Assembly: GCF_011300215.1 (NCBI RefSeq)
Contig: NZ_CP049866.1
Coordinates: forward strand, 1,054,001 to 1,118,000
Direction of reading: 5' to 3'
Length of the DNA: 64,000 bases
DNA from: Nocardioides piscis
Lineage (GTDB): Bacteria; Actinomycetota; Actinomycetes; Propionibacteriales; Nocardioidaceae
Below the pieces are notes generated by a model. It saw only the letters and a program-made list of their open reading frames with translations, ran no database searches and was not told the DNA's origin. Both the position numbers and the translations under genes were made by a program. Positions 1-8,462 of this stretch are shown in pieces. Numbering within the stretch: the first letter of the stretch is position 1; each line of letters starts with the position of its first letter.

Positions 1-703
1 CGCCCTGACCGGTTCCCTCGAAGCCGATGAGTCCCTCGCCGCCGTCGCCGGAGCTCAGTGCGATGGTGATCTCGGACCCGGAGGTGAGCGCCTTGGCCGT
101 CTCGCCGAGCACCTTGGCCGGGACCAGGGCAGCCACCGACGCGTCGGGCGTCTGTGGGTTCCAGGTCAGCTCGCGGTGTGAGAGACGGAAGCGGTCGGTC
201 GCGAGCAGGGACATCGTGGAGCCGTCGATCTCGATGCGCACACCGGTCAGGACCGGGAGCATGTCGTCGCGGCCGGCCGCAGTGACGGCCTGGGCCACGG
301 CGTGGGCGAAGTCGGAGCTCGCCACGGTGCCGGTGGCGGCCGGCATCTTGGGCAAGGTCGGGTAGTCGGCGACCGGCATGGTGGCCAGGCTGAATCGCGC
401 GGACCCGCAGGTGAGCGAGACCCTCGGCCCCTCGAGCGACATCTCGATCGGCTTGGCCGGGAGGCTACGGCAGATGTCGGCCAACAGCCGACCGCTGACC
501 AGGGCACTGCCCTCGTCGCTCACCTCGGCGGCCAGGTCGGCCCGCGCCGAGGTCTCGTAGTCGAAGGTGGAGAGCACCAGGCCCTCGTTGCTGGCCTCGA
601 TCAGGAGTCCGGCGAGCACCGGCGAGCTGGGACGAACGGGGAGGCTGCGGGCGGCCCAGGCAACGGCGTCGGTGAAGACGTCGCGGTCGACGCGGAACTT
701 CAC
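1..703 (-). CDS. dnaN: DNA polymerase III beta sliding clamp (5' part; gene runs off the left edge)
   Basis: This is the N-terminal 234 codons of a clamp of about 375 residues; the rest lies outside the window. The ring-shaped dimer encircles DNA and tethers polymerase III and other clamp-binding proteins. The GTG start at 703 gives the typical beginning V-K-F-R-V and is followed by recognisable clamp domain I and most of domain II. It follows dnaA on the same strand after a 378-bp gap, the usual actinobacterial dnaA-dnaN arrangement. No frame break is seen in the visible part. Confidence 0.95.
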   Translation of the reverse strand, partial: MKFRVDRDVFTDAVAWAARSLPVRPSSPVLAGLLIEASNEGLVLSTFDYETSARADLAAEVSDEGSALVSGRLLADICRSLPAKPIEMSLEGPRVSLTCGSARFSLATMPVADYPTLPKMPAATGTVASSDFAHAVAQAVTAAGRDDMLPVLTGVRIEIDGSTMSLLATDRFRLSHRELTWNPQTPDASVAALVPAKVLGETAKALTSGSEITIALSSGDGGEGLIGFEGTGQG

Positions 704-1081
704 TGCGGCTCCTCGAAAAACAGGTCAGGGGTGTCAGTCGGACGCGCGACACCGAGGTGCCGGTGCGCGCGGAGGGTGAATCCTGCCATGCGTGGATGGC
801 TGAGACGAGGGTTGTCCCCAGGCAGGGCCCGGTTCAAAGGTTTCTGATGATCGACTCAACTAGATGTTCGTAGTAGTCATAGCGTCGGTGGAATCTGTGG
901 AGAACCGGTGTTTGTGCAGGTGAGCGGGGCAATTTCGGTGCACAGGGGGTGTGCACTCAGGTGTTGAGGCATCACCGTGGTTGTGCAGTGAGCAGCGAGG
1001 TCGGGATTCGGCTGCTGCTCACCCACAGGCCCTGTGCAGGACACGCGGGCCGGAACCACACGTCCTCCACAGTCGGGGCGG
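704..1081. other. dnaA-dnaN intergenic region, candidate oriC
   Basis: This 378-bp gap has no credible gene. In Streptomyces and Mycobacterium the replication origin lies exactly here. It contains near-matches to the actinobacterial DnaA box TTGTCCACA: TTGTCCCCA at 812-820 and, inverted, TGTGGAGAA at 896-904, each with one mismatch, plus weaker CACAG-containing words up to 1072. Positions 841-890 are clearly more AT-rich than the surroundings and could unwind. No perfect box is present, so the origin assignment rests mainly on gene order. Confidence 0.5.
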
Positions 1082-2557
1082 TCAGGCTTGACGCGCCTGC
1101 ATCTTCACCCGGTTGGTGAGCTCGGAGACCTGGTTGAACACCGCACGCCGCTCGGCGAGGAGCTGGCGGATCTTGCGGTCGGCATACATCACGGTCGTGT
1201 GGTCGCGGTTGCCGAACTGGGCGCCGATCTTGGGCAGCGACAGCGCGGTCAGCTCGCGGCACAGGTACATGCCGATCTGTCGGGCCATCACGAGGTGCCG
1301 GCCACGGCTGGGTCCGGTGAGGTCCTCGATCGTCACGCCGAAGTAGGCAGCCGTCTGGGCGATGATCAGACCGGGCGTGATCTCCGGCTCTCCGCCTTCG
1401 GGGATCAGGTCGCGCAGCACGATCTCGGCCAGGCTCATGTCGACGTCCTGACGGTTGAGGTTGGCGAACGCGGTGACGCGGATCAGGGCACCCTCGAGCT
1501 CGCGGATGTTGGTCTGGATCTTGGAGGCGATGAACTCGAGGACGTCGGGCGGCGCCGTGAGCCGGTCCATCGCTGCCTTCTTGCGCAGGATCGCGATCCT
1601 GGTCTCGAGCTCCGGCGGCTGGACGTCGGTGATCAGGCCCCACTCGAACCGGTTGCGCAGCCGCTCCTCGAGCGCCTCGAGCTTCTTCGGCGCCTGGTCG
1701 GAGGTGAGCACGATCTGCTTGTTGGCGTTGTGGAGGGTGTTGAACGTGTGGAAGAACTCCTCCTGGGTCTGGGTCTTGCCCTGGAGGAACTGGATGTCGT
1801 CGATCAGCAGGACGTCCACGTCGCGGTAGCGCCGCTTGAACCGGTCCTGCCGGTCGTCGCGCACCGCGTTGATGAACTCGTTGGTGAACTCCTCGCTGGA
1901 GACGTAGCGGACCTTGGCGTTGGTGTAGAGGCTGCGGACGTAGTGGCCGATCGCGTGCAGGAGATGGGTCTTGCCGAGCCCGGACTCGCCATAGACGAGC
2001 AGCGGGTTGTAGGCCTTTCCCGGAGCTTCCGAGACGGCGACGGCCGCGGCGTGCGGGAAGCGGTTGGAGGAGCCGATGACGAATGTCTCGAAGGTGTACT
2101 TGGGGTTGAGCCGGGTCTCCAGCGCGGAGGCGGAGCGTCGGTCCTGGGCCGAGTCGTGGTCCCTGCGGTCGTCGTTGCCGGTGTCCTCGATGCGCGCGGC
2201 GGGGATGAGGCCCGCAGGCGTGTCCTCGTCCACCTGTCGGTTTGTCGACATGTCGCTAGATAGATCTGCCGCTGGTGGCTGTTCCGCCGGCTGGGGCTCG
2301 GCGGTCTCGAGGGCGGGGTTGACGCTGACCGCCATCCGGATCTCGCGCCCGAACGTCTCGCTCAACGCGTCCTCCAGCTGGGCGCGCAGCCGCCCCTCGA
2401 GCTGGCCTCGGGTGAAGTCGTTGGGTACGGCGATGATCGCCGTGCTCTCGTGCAGCGTCACCGGCTCGCTGGCGCGCAGCCAGGCGCGCTGATGTGGCTG
2501 CAGATCGTGGACGATGGTTCGCCACACGTCCGTGAGATCGAGTGTCTGGTCGTCCAC
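1082..2557 (-). CDS. dnaA: Chromosomal replication initiator protein DnaA
   Basis: DnaA is an AAA+ ATPase that binds DnaA boxes, unwinds the origin and loads DnaB. The 491-residue reading has domain I (about 1-85), a linker rich in charged residues (about 85-150), the Walker A motif GESGLGKT at about 190-197, Walker B with LLIDDIQFL, and the C-terminal helix-turn-helix signature around GNRDHTTVMYA. The GTG at 2557 is chosen because an AGGAGAGG Shine-Dalgarno lies just upstream; a further GTG at 2614 is open but would overlap the DnaA box at 2607-2615. Transcription probably starts in the gap toward rpmH, where a CRP-like palindrome and this DnaA box suggest control, including autoregulation. 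Confidence 0.96.
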   Translation of the reverse strand: MDDQTLDLTDVWRTIVHDLQPHQRAWLRASEPVTLHESTAIIAVPNDFTRGQLEGRLRAQLEDALSETFGREIRMAVSVNPALETAEPQPAEQPPAADLSSDMSTNRQVDEDTPAGLIPAARIEDTGNDDRRDHDSAQDRRSASALETRLNPKYTFETFVIGSSNRFPHAAAVAVSEAPGKAYNPLLVYGESGLGKTHLLHAIGHYVRSLYTNAKVRYVSSEEFTNEFINAVRDDRQDRFKRRYRDVDVLLIDDIQFLQGKTQTQEEFFHTFNTLHNANKQIVLTSDQAPKKLEALEERLRNRFEWGLITDVQPPELETRIAILRKKAAMDRLTAPPDVLEFIASKIQTNIRELEGALIRVTAFANLNRQDVDMSLAEIVLRDLIPEGGEPEITPGLIIAQTAAYFGVTIEDLTGPSRGRHLVMARQIGMYLCRELTALSLPKIGAQFGNRDHTTVMYADRKIRQLLAERRAVFNQVSELTNRVKMQARQA

Positions 2558-2606
2558 CGGCCCTGCCTCTCCTGCATCTGGGTTGTGGTGTGAATACTCC
2601 ACAGCG

Positions 2607-2615
2607 TTGTCCACA
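2607..2615 (+). promoter_or_regulatory. DnaA box upstream of dnaA
   Basis: TTGTCCACA here is a perfect match to the actinobacterial DnaA box. It lies about 50 bp upstream of the chosen dnaA start, a placement expected for autoregulation or for an origin arm. Near-matches sit at about 2594-2603 (ACTCCACAG) and 2825-2833 (TCATCCACA). Confidence 0.6.
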
Positions 2616-2638
2616 GTCTGTGAACCACGGCTACGGCA

Positions 2639-2656
2639 CCGTGACCTGGGTCACGG
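2639..2656. promoter_or_regulatory. CRP/GlxR-type palindrome upstream of dnaA
   Basis: CCGTGACCTGGGTCACGG has perfect 8-bp arms and a 2-bp centre. The GTGA-N6-TCAC spacing is that of the CRP/FNR family (TGTGA-N6-TCACA), including actinobacterial Crp and GlxR. It lies 82 bp upstream of the dnaA start in the dnaA/rpmH divergent region. Binding is inferred from the motif only. Confidence 0.45.
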
Positions 2657-2873
2657 ACGACCGCTGACGCAGCGGCCTCGCTGGAGGCAATTGCGCAGGT
2701 CAAGCGGGTGGAATCCGGCTTCGAGCCACCTGCGCACGTCCCCGTCCACCGAGGTCTGCCGGCTCTGGGTCGACGGCTCTCGGAGGTTGGAACCTAACAA
2801 GCGCAGAATCGCTGCGGCAAGGCTTCATCCACAGGCAGCACCAACTCTTGTCGTAGTGGTGCTCTGCACCAGT

Positions 2874-2903
2874 TTGACCCTGATTCACCGACCCGCGTAC
2901 CGT
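2874..2903 (+). promoter_or_regulatory. Probable sigma-A promoter for rpmH-rnpA-yidD-yidC
   Basis: TTGACC (2874-2879) and TACCGT (2898-2903) are separated by 18 bp and fit the actinobacterial housekeeping pattern TTGACN / TANNNT. This would give a leader of about 170 nt before rpmH. The rest of the 521-bp gap 2558-3078 holds the dnaA leader, the DnaA box and the CRP-like palindrome, and no gene. Confidence 0.45.
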
Positions 2904-3078
2904 TTGCCGGTCACTCCTTGTCGACGGGTGCCGCATGTCCATGACTTCGTAGGCCAGATGGCCTGCGCGTGGGTGAGCGGTGCCGGCCGAAGAGCCAGCA
3001 GGCGTCGAGCACTGTCTCGACACCGGCGCCAGATCCCGCTGTGGAGTGGACACCCAAGAGAAAGCATCGGAGAAGCTC

Positions 3079-3216
3079 GTGAGCAAGCGTACCTATCAGC
3101 CGAACAACCGCCGCCGTCACAAGGTGCACGGGTTCCGCCTGCGCATGCGCACGCGCGCCGGCCGCTCGATCCTCTCGGCACGTCGCCGCAAGGGTCGCAA
3201 GAGCCTGGCAGTCTGA
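3079..3216 (+). CDS. rpmH: 50S ribosomal protein L34
   Basis: This 45-residue, extremely basic protein of the large subunit begins [12 protein letters not shown] and shows the full L34 signature with repeated Arg/Lys near the end ([13 protein letters not shown]). The GTG start at 3079 is preceded by GGAGA at 3069-3073. It is divergent from dnaA and first in a run with rnpA, yidD and yidC, the standard bacterial order. Length is normal for L34. Confidence 0.97.
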   Translation: MSKRTYQPNNRRRHKVHGFRLRMRTRAGRSILSARRRKGRKSLAV

Positions 3217-3241
3217 CGGCTGCGCCCACGGCGACCGCGTC

Positions 3242-3586
3242 GTGCTGCCCGCTGCGCACCGACTCCTCGACAGTGACAGCTTCCGCTTCACCGTTCGATC
3301 GGGTCGACGCTGCGGTTCGCCGACGCTCGTGGTCCATCTCGCTGCCCGCCCGTCCGGGGAAGGTCCCGCACGGGTCGGCTTCGTGGTGAGCAAGGCCGTG
3401 GGCAATGCCGTGGTCCGCAACCGCGTGAAGCGTCGACTCCGACACCTGACCCGGGAGCACCTGCCGATGCTGGTAGGGCTGCCGGGTTCTGCCGTGCTGG
3501 TGGTCCGGGCGCTGCCGGCGGCGGGCTCGGCGCCGTACGACGCCCTGGCATCCGACCTGCGACGCTGCCTGAGCAAGGTGACGTAG
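3242..3586 (+). CDS. rnpA: Ribonuclease P protein component
   Basis: RnpA is the protein cofactor of the RNase P ribozyme that removes 5' leaders from pre-tRNAs. The 114-residue product contains the family hallmark [11 protein letters not shown] (RNR motif) around residues 60-70, preceded by the conserved FVVSKAVG strand. The GTG start is 25 nt after rpmH. The TAG stop is directly followed by the yidD GTG start, implying translational coupling. It probably shares the rpmH promoter. Confidence 0.95.
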   Translation: MLPAAHRLLDSDSFRFTVRSGRRCGSPTLVVHLAARPSGEGPARVGFVVSKAVGNAVVRNRVKRRLRHLTREHLPMLVGLPGSAVLVVRALPAAGSAPYDALASDLRRCLSKVT

Positions 3587-3838
3587 GTGAAGTGGCTGCT
3601 GATCGGGTTGCTCAAGGCCTATCGCGCGCTCATCAGCCCGTTGTACGGCCAGGTGTGCCGCTATCACCCGTCCTGCTCGGCCTACGCCCTGACCGCAGTC
3701 ACCGAGCATGGCTCCCTGCGCGGCAGCTGGCTCGCCGTTCGCCGCCTCGCTCGCTGCCACCCGTGGGCGGCCGGCGGCTATGACCCTGTTCCACCCCGCA
3801 CCGTGAGTGCGGGCCCGACCCCGACCCAGGGAGCTTGA
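3587..3838 (+). CDS. yidD: Membrane protein insertion efficiency factor YidD
   Basis: This is an 83-residue member of the YidD (DUF37) family, small membrane-associated proteins that assist YidC-dependent insertion. It shows the typical core: an amphipathic N terminus, the [11 protein letters not shown] motif at about residues 24-34, and a later H-P-W-x-x-G-G-Y-D-P-V-P segment. The GTG start abuts the rnpA stop, and its own TGA is directly followed by the yidC GTG. Position between rnpA and yidC is conserved across bacteria. Confidence 0.93.
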   Translation: MKWLLIGLLKAYRALISPLYGQVCRYHPSCSAYALTAVTEHGSLRGSWLAVRRLARCHPWAAGGYDPVPPRTVSAGPTPTQGA

Positions 3839-4798
3839 GTGCTCGACTTCTTCGGCGCCATCGGCGGCTTCATCATGACGCCGCTCTACTACGCCATCTC
3901 GGCGGTCCTGATCGGCTTCCACAACGTCTTCGGGGAGGTCTTCGGCCCCGCCTCGGGCCTTGCCTGGGTGCTGTCGATCATCGGGCTGACGCTGGTCATC
4001 CGCGCCGCCCTGATCCCGCTGTTCGTCAAGCAGATCAAGTCGAGCCGCAACATGCAGCTGATCCAGCCCAAGGTCAAGGAGCTGCAGAAGAAGTACGGCC
4101 ATGACCGGGAGCGTCTCGCCCAGGAGACGATGAAGCTCTACAAGGACACGGGCACCAACCCGTTCGCGTCCTGCCTGCCGATCCTGTTGCAGATGCCGAT
4201 CTTCTTCGCCCTCTTCCGGCTGATCGACCAGGCGGCGAAGGACCCCAAGGTCGAGCGGGGGTTGATGACAGAGAAGCTCAACACGCAGTTCGGCGACGCC
4301 ATCTTCCTGAGCGCCAAGATCTCCGACACCTTCCTCAAGACCGACGACCTGAGCGTGCGGGTGCTAGCGGCCGTCCTGGTGCTGGCGATGACCGTCACCA
4401 CCTTCCTCACCCAGCGTCAGCTGATGAGCAAGAACATGCCGGCCGACGCTCTCACCGGCCCCTACGCCCAGCAGCAGAAGATGCTGCTCTACGTCCTCCC
4501 CCTCGTCTTCGCGGTCGGTGGTATCGCCTTCCCGGTCGGTGTCCTCTTCTACTGGACGACCTCCAACCTGTGGACGATGGGCCAGCAGTTCTACGTCATC
4601 CGCAACAACCCCGCTCCCGGCACGCCCGCCTTCAAGGCCAAGGAGGAGCGGGACCAGGCGAAGGCCGCCCGCAAGGGTCATGCCGTGACGCCCGAGCCGG
4701 CCGCTGAGGTCGTTGCTGATCCGGAGCCGACGCCGGCTCGTGTCCAGCCCAAGCGGCAGACCAAGGCCCAGCGCCAGCGCAACAAGAAGCGCAAGTAG
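3839..4798 (+). CDS. yidC: Membrane protein insertase YidC/OxaA family
   Basis: This 319-residue integral membrane insertase places and folds proteins in the cytoplasmic membrane, alone or with SecYEG. It is the short Gram-positive/actinobacterial form without the large periplasmic domain. The 60KD_IMP core spans about residues 30-260, with hydrophobic segments near 10-35, 45-65, 105-125, 175-195 and 215-245, and the conserved NPFASCLPILLQMPIFFAL hairpin around 105-123. The C terminus from about 265 is rich in Lys, Arg and Glu and ends in a basic tail, a feature linked to ribosome contact. The GTG start is immediately after the yidD stop. Confidence 0.95.
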   Translation: MLDFFGAIGGFIMTPLYYAISAVLIGFHNVFGEVFGPASGLAWVLSIIGLTLVIRAALIPLFVKQIKSSRNMQLIQPKVKELQKKYGHDRERLAQETMKLYKDTGTNPFASCLPILLQMPIFFALFRLIDQAAKDPKVERGLMTEKLNTQFGDAIFLSAKISDTFLKTDDLSVRVLAAVLVLAMTVTTFLTQRQLMSKNMPADALTGPYAQQQKMLLYVLPLVFAVGGIAFPVGVLFYWTTSNLWTMGQQFYVIRNNPAPGTPAFKAKEERDQAKAARKGHAVTPEPAAEVVADPEPTPARVQPKRQTKAQRQRNKKRK

Positions 4799-4853
4799 CT
4801 CACCCACATTCCGCGCGGCTCTGCCGCGATCGCGTAGATGGCAGGAGATCCAC

Positions 4854-5393
4854 ATGACTGAATCCACCGAGACTCCCGAACCGACGACCGAGACCGTCGA
4901 TGCCCCCAGCGACAACCAGGAGAGCCGCCCGTCCAAGGTCGAGCGCCTGGAGAACGAGGGCGACATCGCGGCCGACTACCTCGAGGAGCTGCTCGACATC
5001 GCTGACCTCGACGGTGACCTCGACATGGATGTCGAGGGTGACCGCGCTGCGGTGTCGATCGTCGGCGCCGACCTGTCCCAGCTCGTCGGGGCCAAGGGTG
5101 AGGTGCTGGACGCCTTGCAGGAGCTCACCCGGCTGGCCGTCTATCGCGAGACCGGTGAGCGGTCGCGCCTGATGCTCGACATCTCGGGCTATCGCGCCGA
5201 GCAGCGTGAGCGGCTGGTGGCCCTGGCCACGGAGAAGATCGCTCAGGTCCAGACGTCGGGCGAGCCCGTCTCGCTGGAGCCGATGTCCTCGTTCGAGCGC
5301 AAGGTCGTGCACGACGCGGTGGCCGCCGCCGGGCTGACGTCGGAGTCCGAGGGCGCCGAGCCTCGTCGGTTCGTCGTGATCGTGCCGAACTGA
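4854..5393 (+). CDS. jag: Jag-like single-stranded nucleic acid binding protein (R3H domain)
   Basis: This 179-residue protein has an acidic N-terminal stretch (about 1-50), a KH-like Jag domain (about 50-115) and a C-terminal R3H domain with the S-F-E-R-K-V-V-H-D motif near 143-151. Jag/KhpB proteins bind RNA and influence cell elongation and division in Gram-positives. The gene is at its conserved position after yidC. The ATG at 4854 has AGGAGAT about 8 nt upstream. A parS site lies between it and rsmG. Confidence 0.92.
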   Translation: MTESTETPEPTTETVDAPSDNQESRPSKVERLENEGDIAADYLEELLDIADLDGDLDMDVEGDRAAVSIVGADLSQLVGAKGEVLDALQELTRLAVYRETGERSRLMLDISGYRAEQRERLVALATEKIAQVQTSGEPVSLEPMSSFERKVVHDAVAAAGLTSESEGAEPRRFVVIVPN

Positions 5394-5406
5394 GCGAACC
5401 GGCCAT

Positions 5407-5420
5407 GTTTCACGTGAAAC
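5407..5420. promoter_or_regulatory. parS site 1 (jag-rsmG gap)
   Basis: GTTTCACGTGAAAC is the perfect 14-bp palindromic core of the bacterial parS centromere (consensus TGTTTCACGTGAAACA); T precedes it and G follows, so 15 of 16 positions match. It ends one base before the alternative rsmG GTG start. ParB, encoded 1.9 kb downstream, is the expected ligand. Confidence 0.9.
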
Positions 5421-5421
5421 G

Positions 5422-6135
5422 GTGTCCATGAGCACGCCGGAACAGCCGACTCCCCCCACGCCGTCCGCGGCGCGGGGGGTGTTTGGTTCGGAGCGGCTCG
5501 AGCTGGCGGAGCGGTACGCGGAATGGCTGGCGACCGCGGGAGTGCTGCGCGGGCTGATCGGGCCCCGTGAGGCCCCGCGGCTGTGGGACCGACACCTGTT
5601 GAACTGTGCCGCCCTGGCGGACGTCATCGACAGGGACGCGACGGTCTGCGACATCGGGTCTGGGGCCGGGCTGCCCGGCGTCGTGCTCGGGATCGCTCGA
5701 CCCGACCTCCGGATCACTCTGGTGGAACCGCTCCTGCGGCGCGCGACCTTCCTCGACGAGGTGGTGGCGGACCTCGACCTGTCCAACGTCACGGTCGTAC
5801 GGGGGCGGGCCGAGGAGATCAAGACGCTGCACGCGTTCGACGTCGTGACGTCCAGGGCGGTCGCCCCACTGGAGCGCCTGCTGCGGTGGTCGATGCCGTT
5901 GGTCGCTCCTCAGGGCTCGATGCTCGCCATGAAGGGCTCGGCGGTGGCTGACGAGGTGGCGCAGGCTCGGAGCACGTTGCGTTCCCTGGGCTGCGCAGAA
6001 CCCGAAGTCGTGTCGCTCGGGGCCGAAGACTCTGTCCACAACACCTACGCTCTCCGGGTGGCTTGGGCCGACCCGACGCGGGTAGGTTTGCCCGCCACAC
6101 CCCCTGCACGATCGTCGCGACGACGCCGTCGCTGA
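5422..6135 (+). CDS. rsmG: 16S rRNA (guanine527-N7)-methyltransferase RsmG (GidB)
   Basis: RsmG transfers a methyl group from SAM to N7 of G527 in 16S rRNA; its loss gives low-level streptomycin resistance in several bacteria. The product (237 residues from GTG 5422, or 235 from ATG 5428) has a class I SAM-binding fold with [10 protein letters not shown] at about 75-84 and the conserved W-D-R-H-L-L-N segment at 54-60. A short Arg-rich tail follows residue 225. There is no good Shine-Dalgarno because the parS palindrome abuts the start, so the choice between 5422 and 5428 is open. It lies in the conserved jag-rsmG-parA-parB order. Confidence 0.94.
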   Translation: MSMSTPEQPTPPTPSAARGVFGSERLELAERYAEWLATAGVLRGLIGPREAPRLWDRHLLNCAALADVIDRDATVCDIGSGAGLPGVVLGIARPDLRITLVEPLLRRATFLDEVVADLDLSNVTVVRGRAEEIKTLHAFDVVTSRAVAPLERLLRWSMPLVAPQGSMLAMKGSAVADEVAQARSTLRSLGCAEPEVVSLGAEDSVHNTYALRVAWADPTRVGLPATPPARSSRRRRR

Positions 6136-6159
6136 CGCCGCAGACTGAAAGGCCTGGTT

Positions 6160-7311
6160 GTGACCGAGGATTTCATGCCTCCCCCTGCCGACCCGCCGGG
6201 TGGTGACGCTGGAACTGAGTTTTCCACCGACCGCGGCGCGCTCGCTGAGCGTGGTTCTCCACAGGTTGACCCGTTCCATCCACAGGATGGGGACGGGCGT
6301 GTCGTGTCGGCCGTTTCACGTGAAACCTCTCCAGCCGGTGACGTTTCACGTGAAACGGCGCCTTTCCAGGTGCGTACGGCGGCCCAGATCGCGGACGGAT
6401 CGGCTGAGTTCGACGATGCCTCGACCCCGCTGGCGCGCGCCGCGCAGCACTCGGTGCTGGCGCGGACCGGCGGTTTGGTCAAGGGCCGCGAAGTCCCGCG
6501 CCCGGCCGCGACCCGGGTGCTGGTGGTGGCGAACCAGAAAGGGGGCGTTGGCAAGACCACCTCGACGGTCAATGTCGCGGCCGCCCTTGCCCAGCTGGGT
6601 CAACGGGTGCTGGTCATCGACCTGGACCCCCAGGGAAACGCCTCCACCGCGTTGAGCGTCGATCACCACCGCGGTGTGCCGTCGACGTACGACATGTTGG
6701 TCGAGGGTGACGCCTTGGCCGACGTGATGACCGAGTGCGAGGAGCTGCCGGGACTGTGGGTCGTTCCGGCCACGATCGACCTGGCCGGCGCAGAGATCGA
6801 GCTCGTGAGCCTGGTGGCTCGCGAGAGCCGGCTGCAGCGAGCCCTCGTCGCCGACCCCCGGATCGGCTCCGCCGCAGACGCGGGCGAGGACCGCTTCGAC
6901 TACGTCTTCATCGACTGTCCTCCGTCCTTGGGACTGCTCACGCTGAACGCGCTGGTGGCAGGTCGAGAGATGTTCATCCCCATCCAGGCGGAGTACTACG
7001 CCCTCGAAGGCCTCGGACAGCTGCTCGAGACCGTGGAGATGGTGCGCAAGCATCTCAACCAGAGCCTGGTGGTGAGCACCATCCTGCTGACGATGTATGA
7101 CGCTCGCACCCGATTGGCCGCGAACGTCGCCTCCGAGGTTCGCACCCACTTCGGGGACGAGGTCCTGAAGACTGCGGTGCCCCGCTCGGTCCGCGTCTCC
7201 GAGGCGCCGTCCTACGGCCAGACCGTGATGACCTACGATCCAGCGTCGGCCGGCGCACTCAGCTATCTCGAGGCTGCCCGGGAGATCGCACTCAAGGGAG
7301 CCCCCCGATGA
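6160..7311 (+). CDS. parA: Chromosome partitioning ATPase ParA (Soj)
   Basis: ParA is a Walker-type ATPase that forms DNA-bound dimers and, with ParB-parS, moves origins apart. The 383-residue protein has a deviant Walker A box KGGVGKTT at 127-134 and downstream switch and Walker B motifs (F-I-D-C-P-P-S-L-G). Its N-terminal extension of about 115 residues is longer than usual and low in complexity. Two parS sites lie inside this part of the gene and are translated as V-S-R-E-T at 52-56 and 62-66. The GTG start follows rsmG by 24 nt, and the stop overlaps parB by 4 nt (ATGA). A shorter start inside the extension cannot be excluded. Confidence 0.95.
   Translation: MTEDFMPPPADPPGGDAGTEFSTDRGALAERGSPQVDPFHPQDGDGRVVSAVSRETSPAGDVSRETAPFQVRTAAQIADGSAEFDDASTPLARAAQHSVLARTGGLVKGREVPRPAATRVLVVANQKGGVGKTTSTVNVAAALAQLGQRVLVIDLDPQGNASTALSVDHHRGVPSTYDMLVEGDALADVMTECEELPGLWVVPATIDLAGAEIELVSLVARESRLQRALVADPRIGSAADAGEDRFDYVFIDCPPSLGLLTLNALVAGREMFIPIQAEYYALEGLGQLLETVEMVRKHLNQSLVVSTILLTMYDARTRLAANVASEVRTHFGDEVLKTAVPRSVRVSEAPSYGQTVMTYDPASAGALSYLEAAREIALKGAPR
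6313..6326. promoter_or_regulatory. parS site 2 (inside parA)
   Basis: A perfect GTTTCACGTGAAAC palindrome within the coding sequence of parA. In frame it encodes V-S-R-E-T. Its centre is 30 bp from that of the next site, nearly three helical turns. Confidence 0.9.
6343..6356. promoter_or_regulatory. parS site 3 (inside parA)
   Basis: A second perfect GTTTCACGTGAAAC palindrome inside parA, again read as V-S-R-E-T. Together with the site at 5407 it makes a cluster of three within 950 bp. Confidence 0.9.
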
Positions 7312-8351
7312 ACGCCAACCCCAAGCCACCCCGCCGAGGTCTCGGGCGCGGTCTCGGGTCCCTGATCCCGACCGCGCCCGACTCGTCCGCACCCCAGCCG
7401 GAGTACGGCGCCGCGAACCCCTCGAGTGACGGAGCTCGCCCCCAGGCAGACTCCGTTGCTGCGTCGGGCGGGGTCGCCTCGCCGAATGGAACGCCCGTCG
7501 GCGCTCCCCATGCGGACGACGGTCGGCTGGGCGCGGTGGCTGGTGCCTACTTCGACGAGCTCCCGATCGCCCAGGTGCGGCCCAACGAGCGCCAGCCGCG
7601 GCAGGTCTTCGAAGAGGAGGCGATGGCCGAGCTGGTCCACTCGATCACCGAGGTGGGGCTGCTCCAGCCGATCGTCGTGCGCCGGACCGGGGACGAGGCC
7701 TATGAGCTGATCATGGGTGAGCGCCGGTGGCGCGCCTCCCAGCAGGCCGGCCTCGAGCGGATCCCGGCCATCGTGCGGCAGACCGACGACACCGACATGC
7801 TGCGCGACGCACTGTTGGAGAACCTGCACCGCTCACAGCTCAACCCCCTCGAGGAGGCGGCCGCGTATGGCCAGCTGCTCGAGGACTTCGGTTGCACCCA
7901 CGACGAGCTGGCCCAGCGGATCGGTCGCTCGCGCCCCCAGATCAGCAACACGCTGCGGCTGCTGAAGCTCTCGCCGGCCGTCCAGCGCCGCGTCGCTGCG
8001 GGAGTCCTCTCCGCCGGCCACGCCCGGGCCCTGCTCACCATCGACGACCCGGACCTGCAGGACCGGCTCGCCGCCCGGGTGACGGCCGAGGGCATCAGCG
8101 TCCGCGGGCTGGAGGAGATCGTCTCGCTCGGGCCCGGTCAGACGAGCGCGACGCGGGCCAAGCGGAACCGACCCACGGCGCCCGGACTCGCCGACCTGGC
8201 CGAGCGGCTCTCTGACCGGTTCGAGACCCGAGTCAAGGTCGACCTCGGCAAGTCCAAGGGCAAGATCACCGTCGAGTTCGCCTCGCTCGACGACCTGCGC
8301 CGCATCGTGGAAGTGATGGATCCGCGCAACCGCACCGACCGCCCCATCTGA
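7308..8351 (+). CDS. parB: Chromosome partitioning protein ParB (Spo0J)
   Basis: ParB is a CTP-dependent DNA clamp that loads at parS, spreads, and stimulates ParA. The 347-residue protein begins with the typical [13 protein letters not shown] segment (ParA-interacting N terminus). It then has a disordered Ala/Pro-rich part, the ParB/Srx CTP-binding domain with G-E-R-R-W-R-A at about 136-142, a helix-turn-helix ([11 protein letters not shown]) near 205-215, and a C-terminal dimerisation domain after about 290. Its ATG overlaps the parA stop, so the two are translationally coupled. The ligand sites lie at 5407, 6313 and 6343. Confidence 0.96.
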   Translation: MNANPKPPRRGLGRGLGSLIPTAPDSSAPQPEYGAANPSSDGARPQADSVAASGGVASPNGTPVGAPHADDGRLGAVAGAYFDELPIAQVRPNERQPRQVFEEEAMAELVHSITEVGLLQPIVVRRTGDEAYELIMGERRWRASQQAGLERIPAIVRQTDDTDMLRDALLENLHRSQLNPLEEAAAYGQLLEDFGCTHDELAQRIGRSRPQISNTLRLLKLSPAVQRRVAAGVLSAGHARALLTIDDPDLQDRLAARVTAEGISVRGLEEIVSLGPGQTSATRAKRNRPTAPGLADLAERLSDRFETRVKVDLGKSKGKITVEFASLDDLRRIVEVMDPRNRTDRPI

Positions 8352-8420
8352 GTCGGTCCGCCGACCATCACGGGTGTGAGGTCCAAAGGATCCGACAGAT
8401 GCAGGCAATTGTCGACAAAC

Positions 8421-8454
8421 CGACTAAGCGCCAAAGCAACTTGGCGACAAGTCG
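8421..8454. terminator. Hairpin between convergent parB and plsC
   Basis: CGCCAA (8429-8434) pairs with TTGGCG (8441-8446), and outer arms CGACT (8421-8425) and AGTCG (8450-8454) can extend the stem across an internal loop. It sits between converging genes and has no T tract, so termination is plausible but not strongly supported. Confidence 0.35.
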
Positions 8455-8462
8455 ATCAGTAG

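Noticed and set aside
2558..2614. An upstream GTG (2614) as dnaA start
   Set aside because: It overlaps the DnaA box, has no Shine-Dalgarno and adds residues not typical of DnaA; GTG 2557 has AGGAG upstream.
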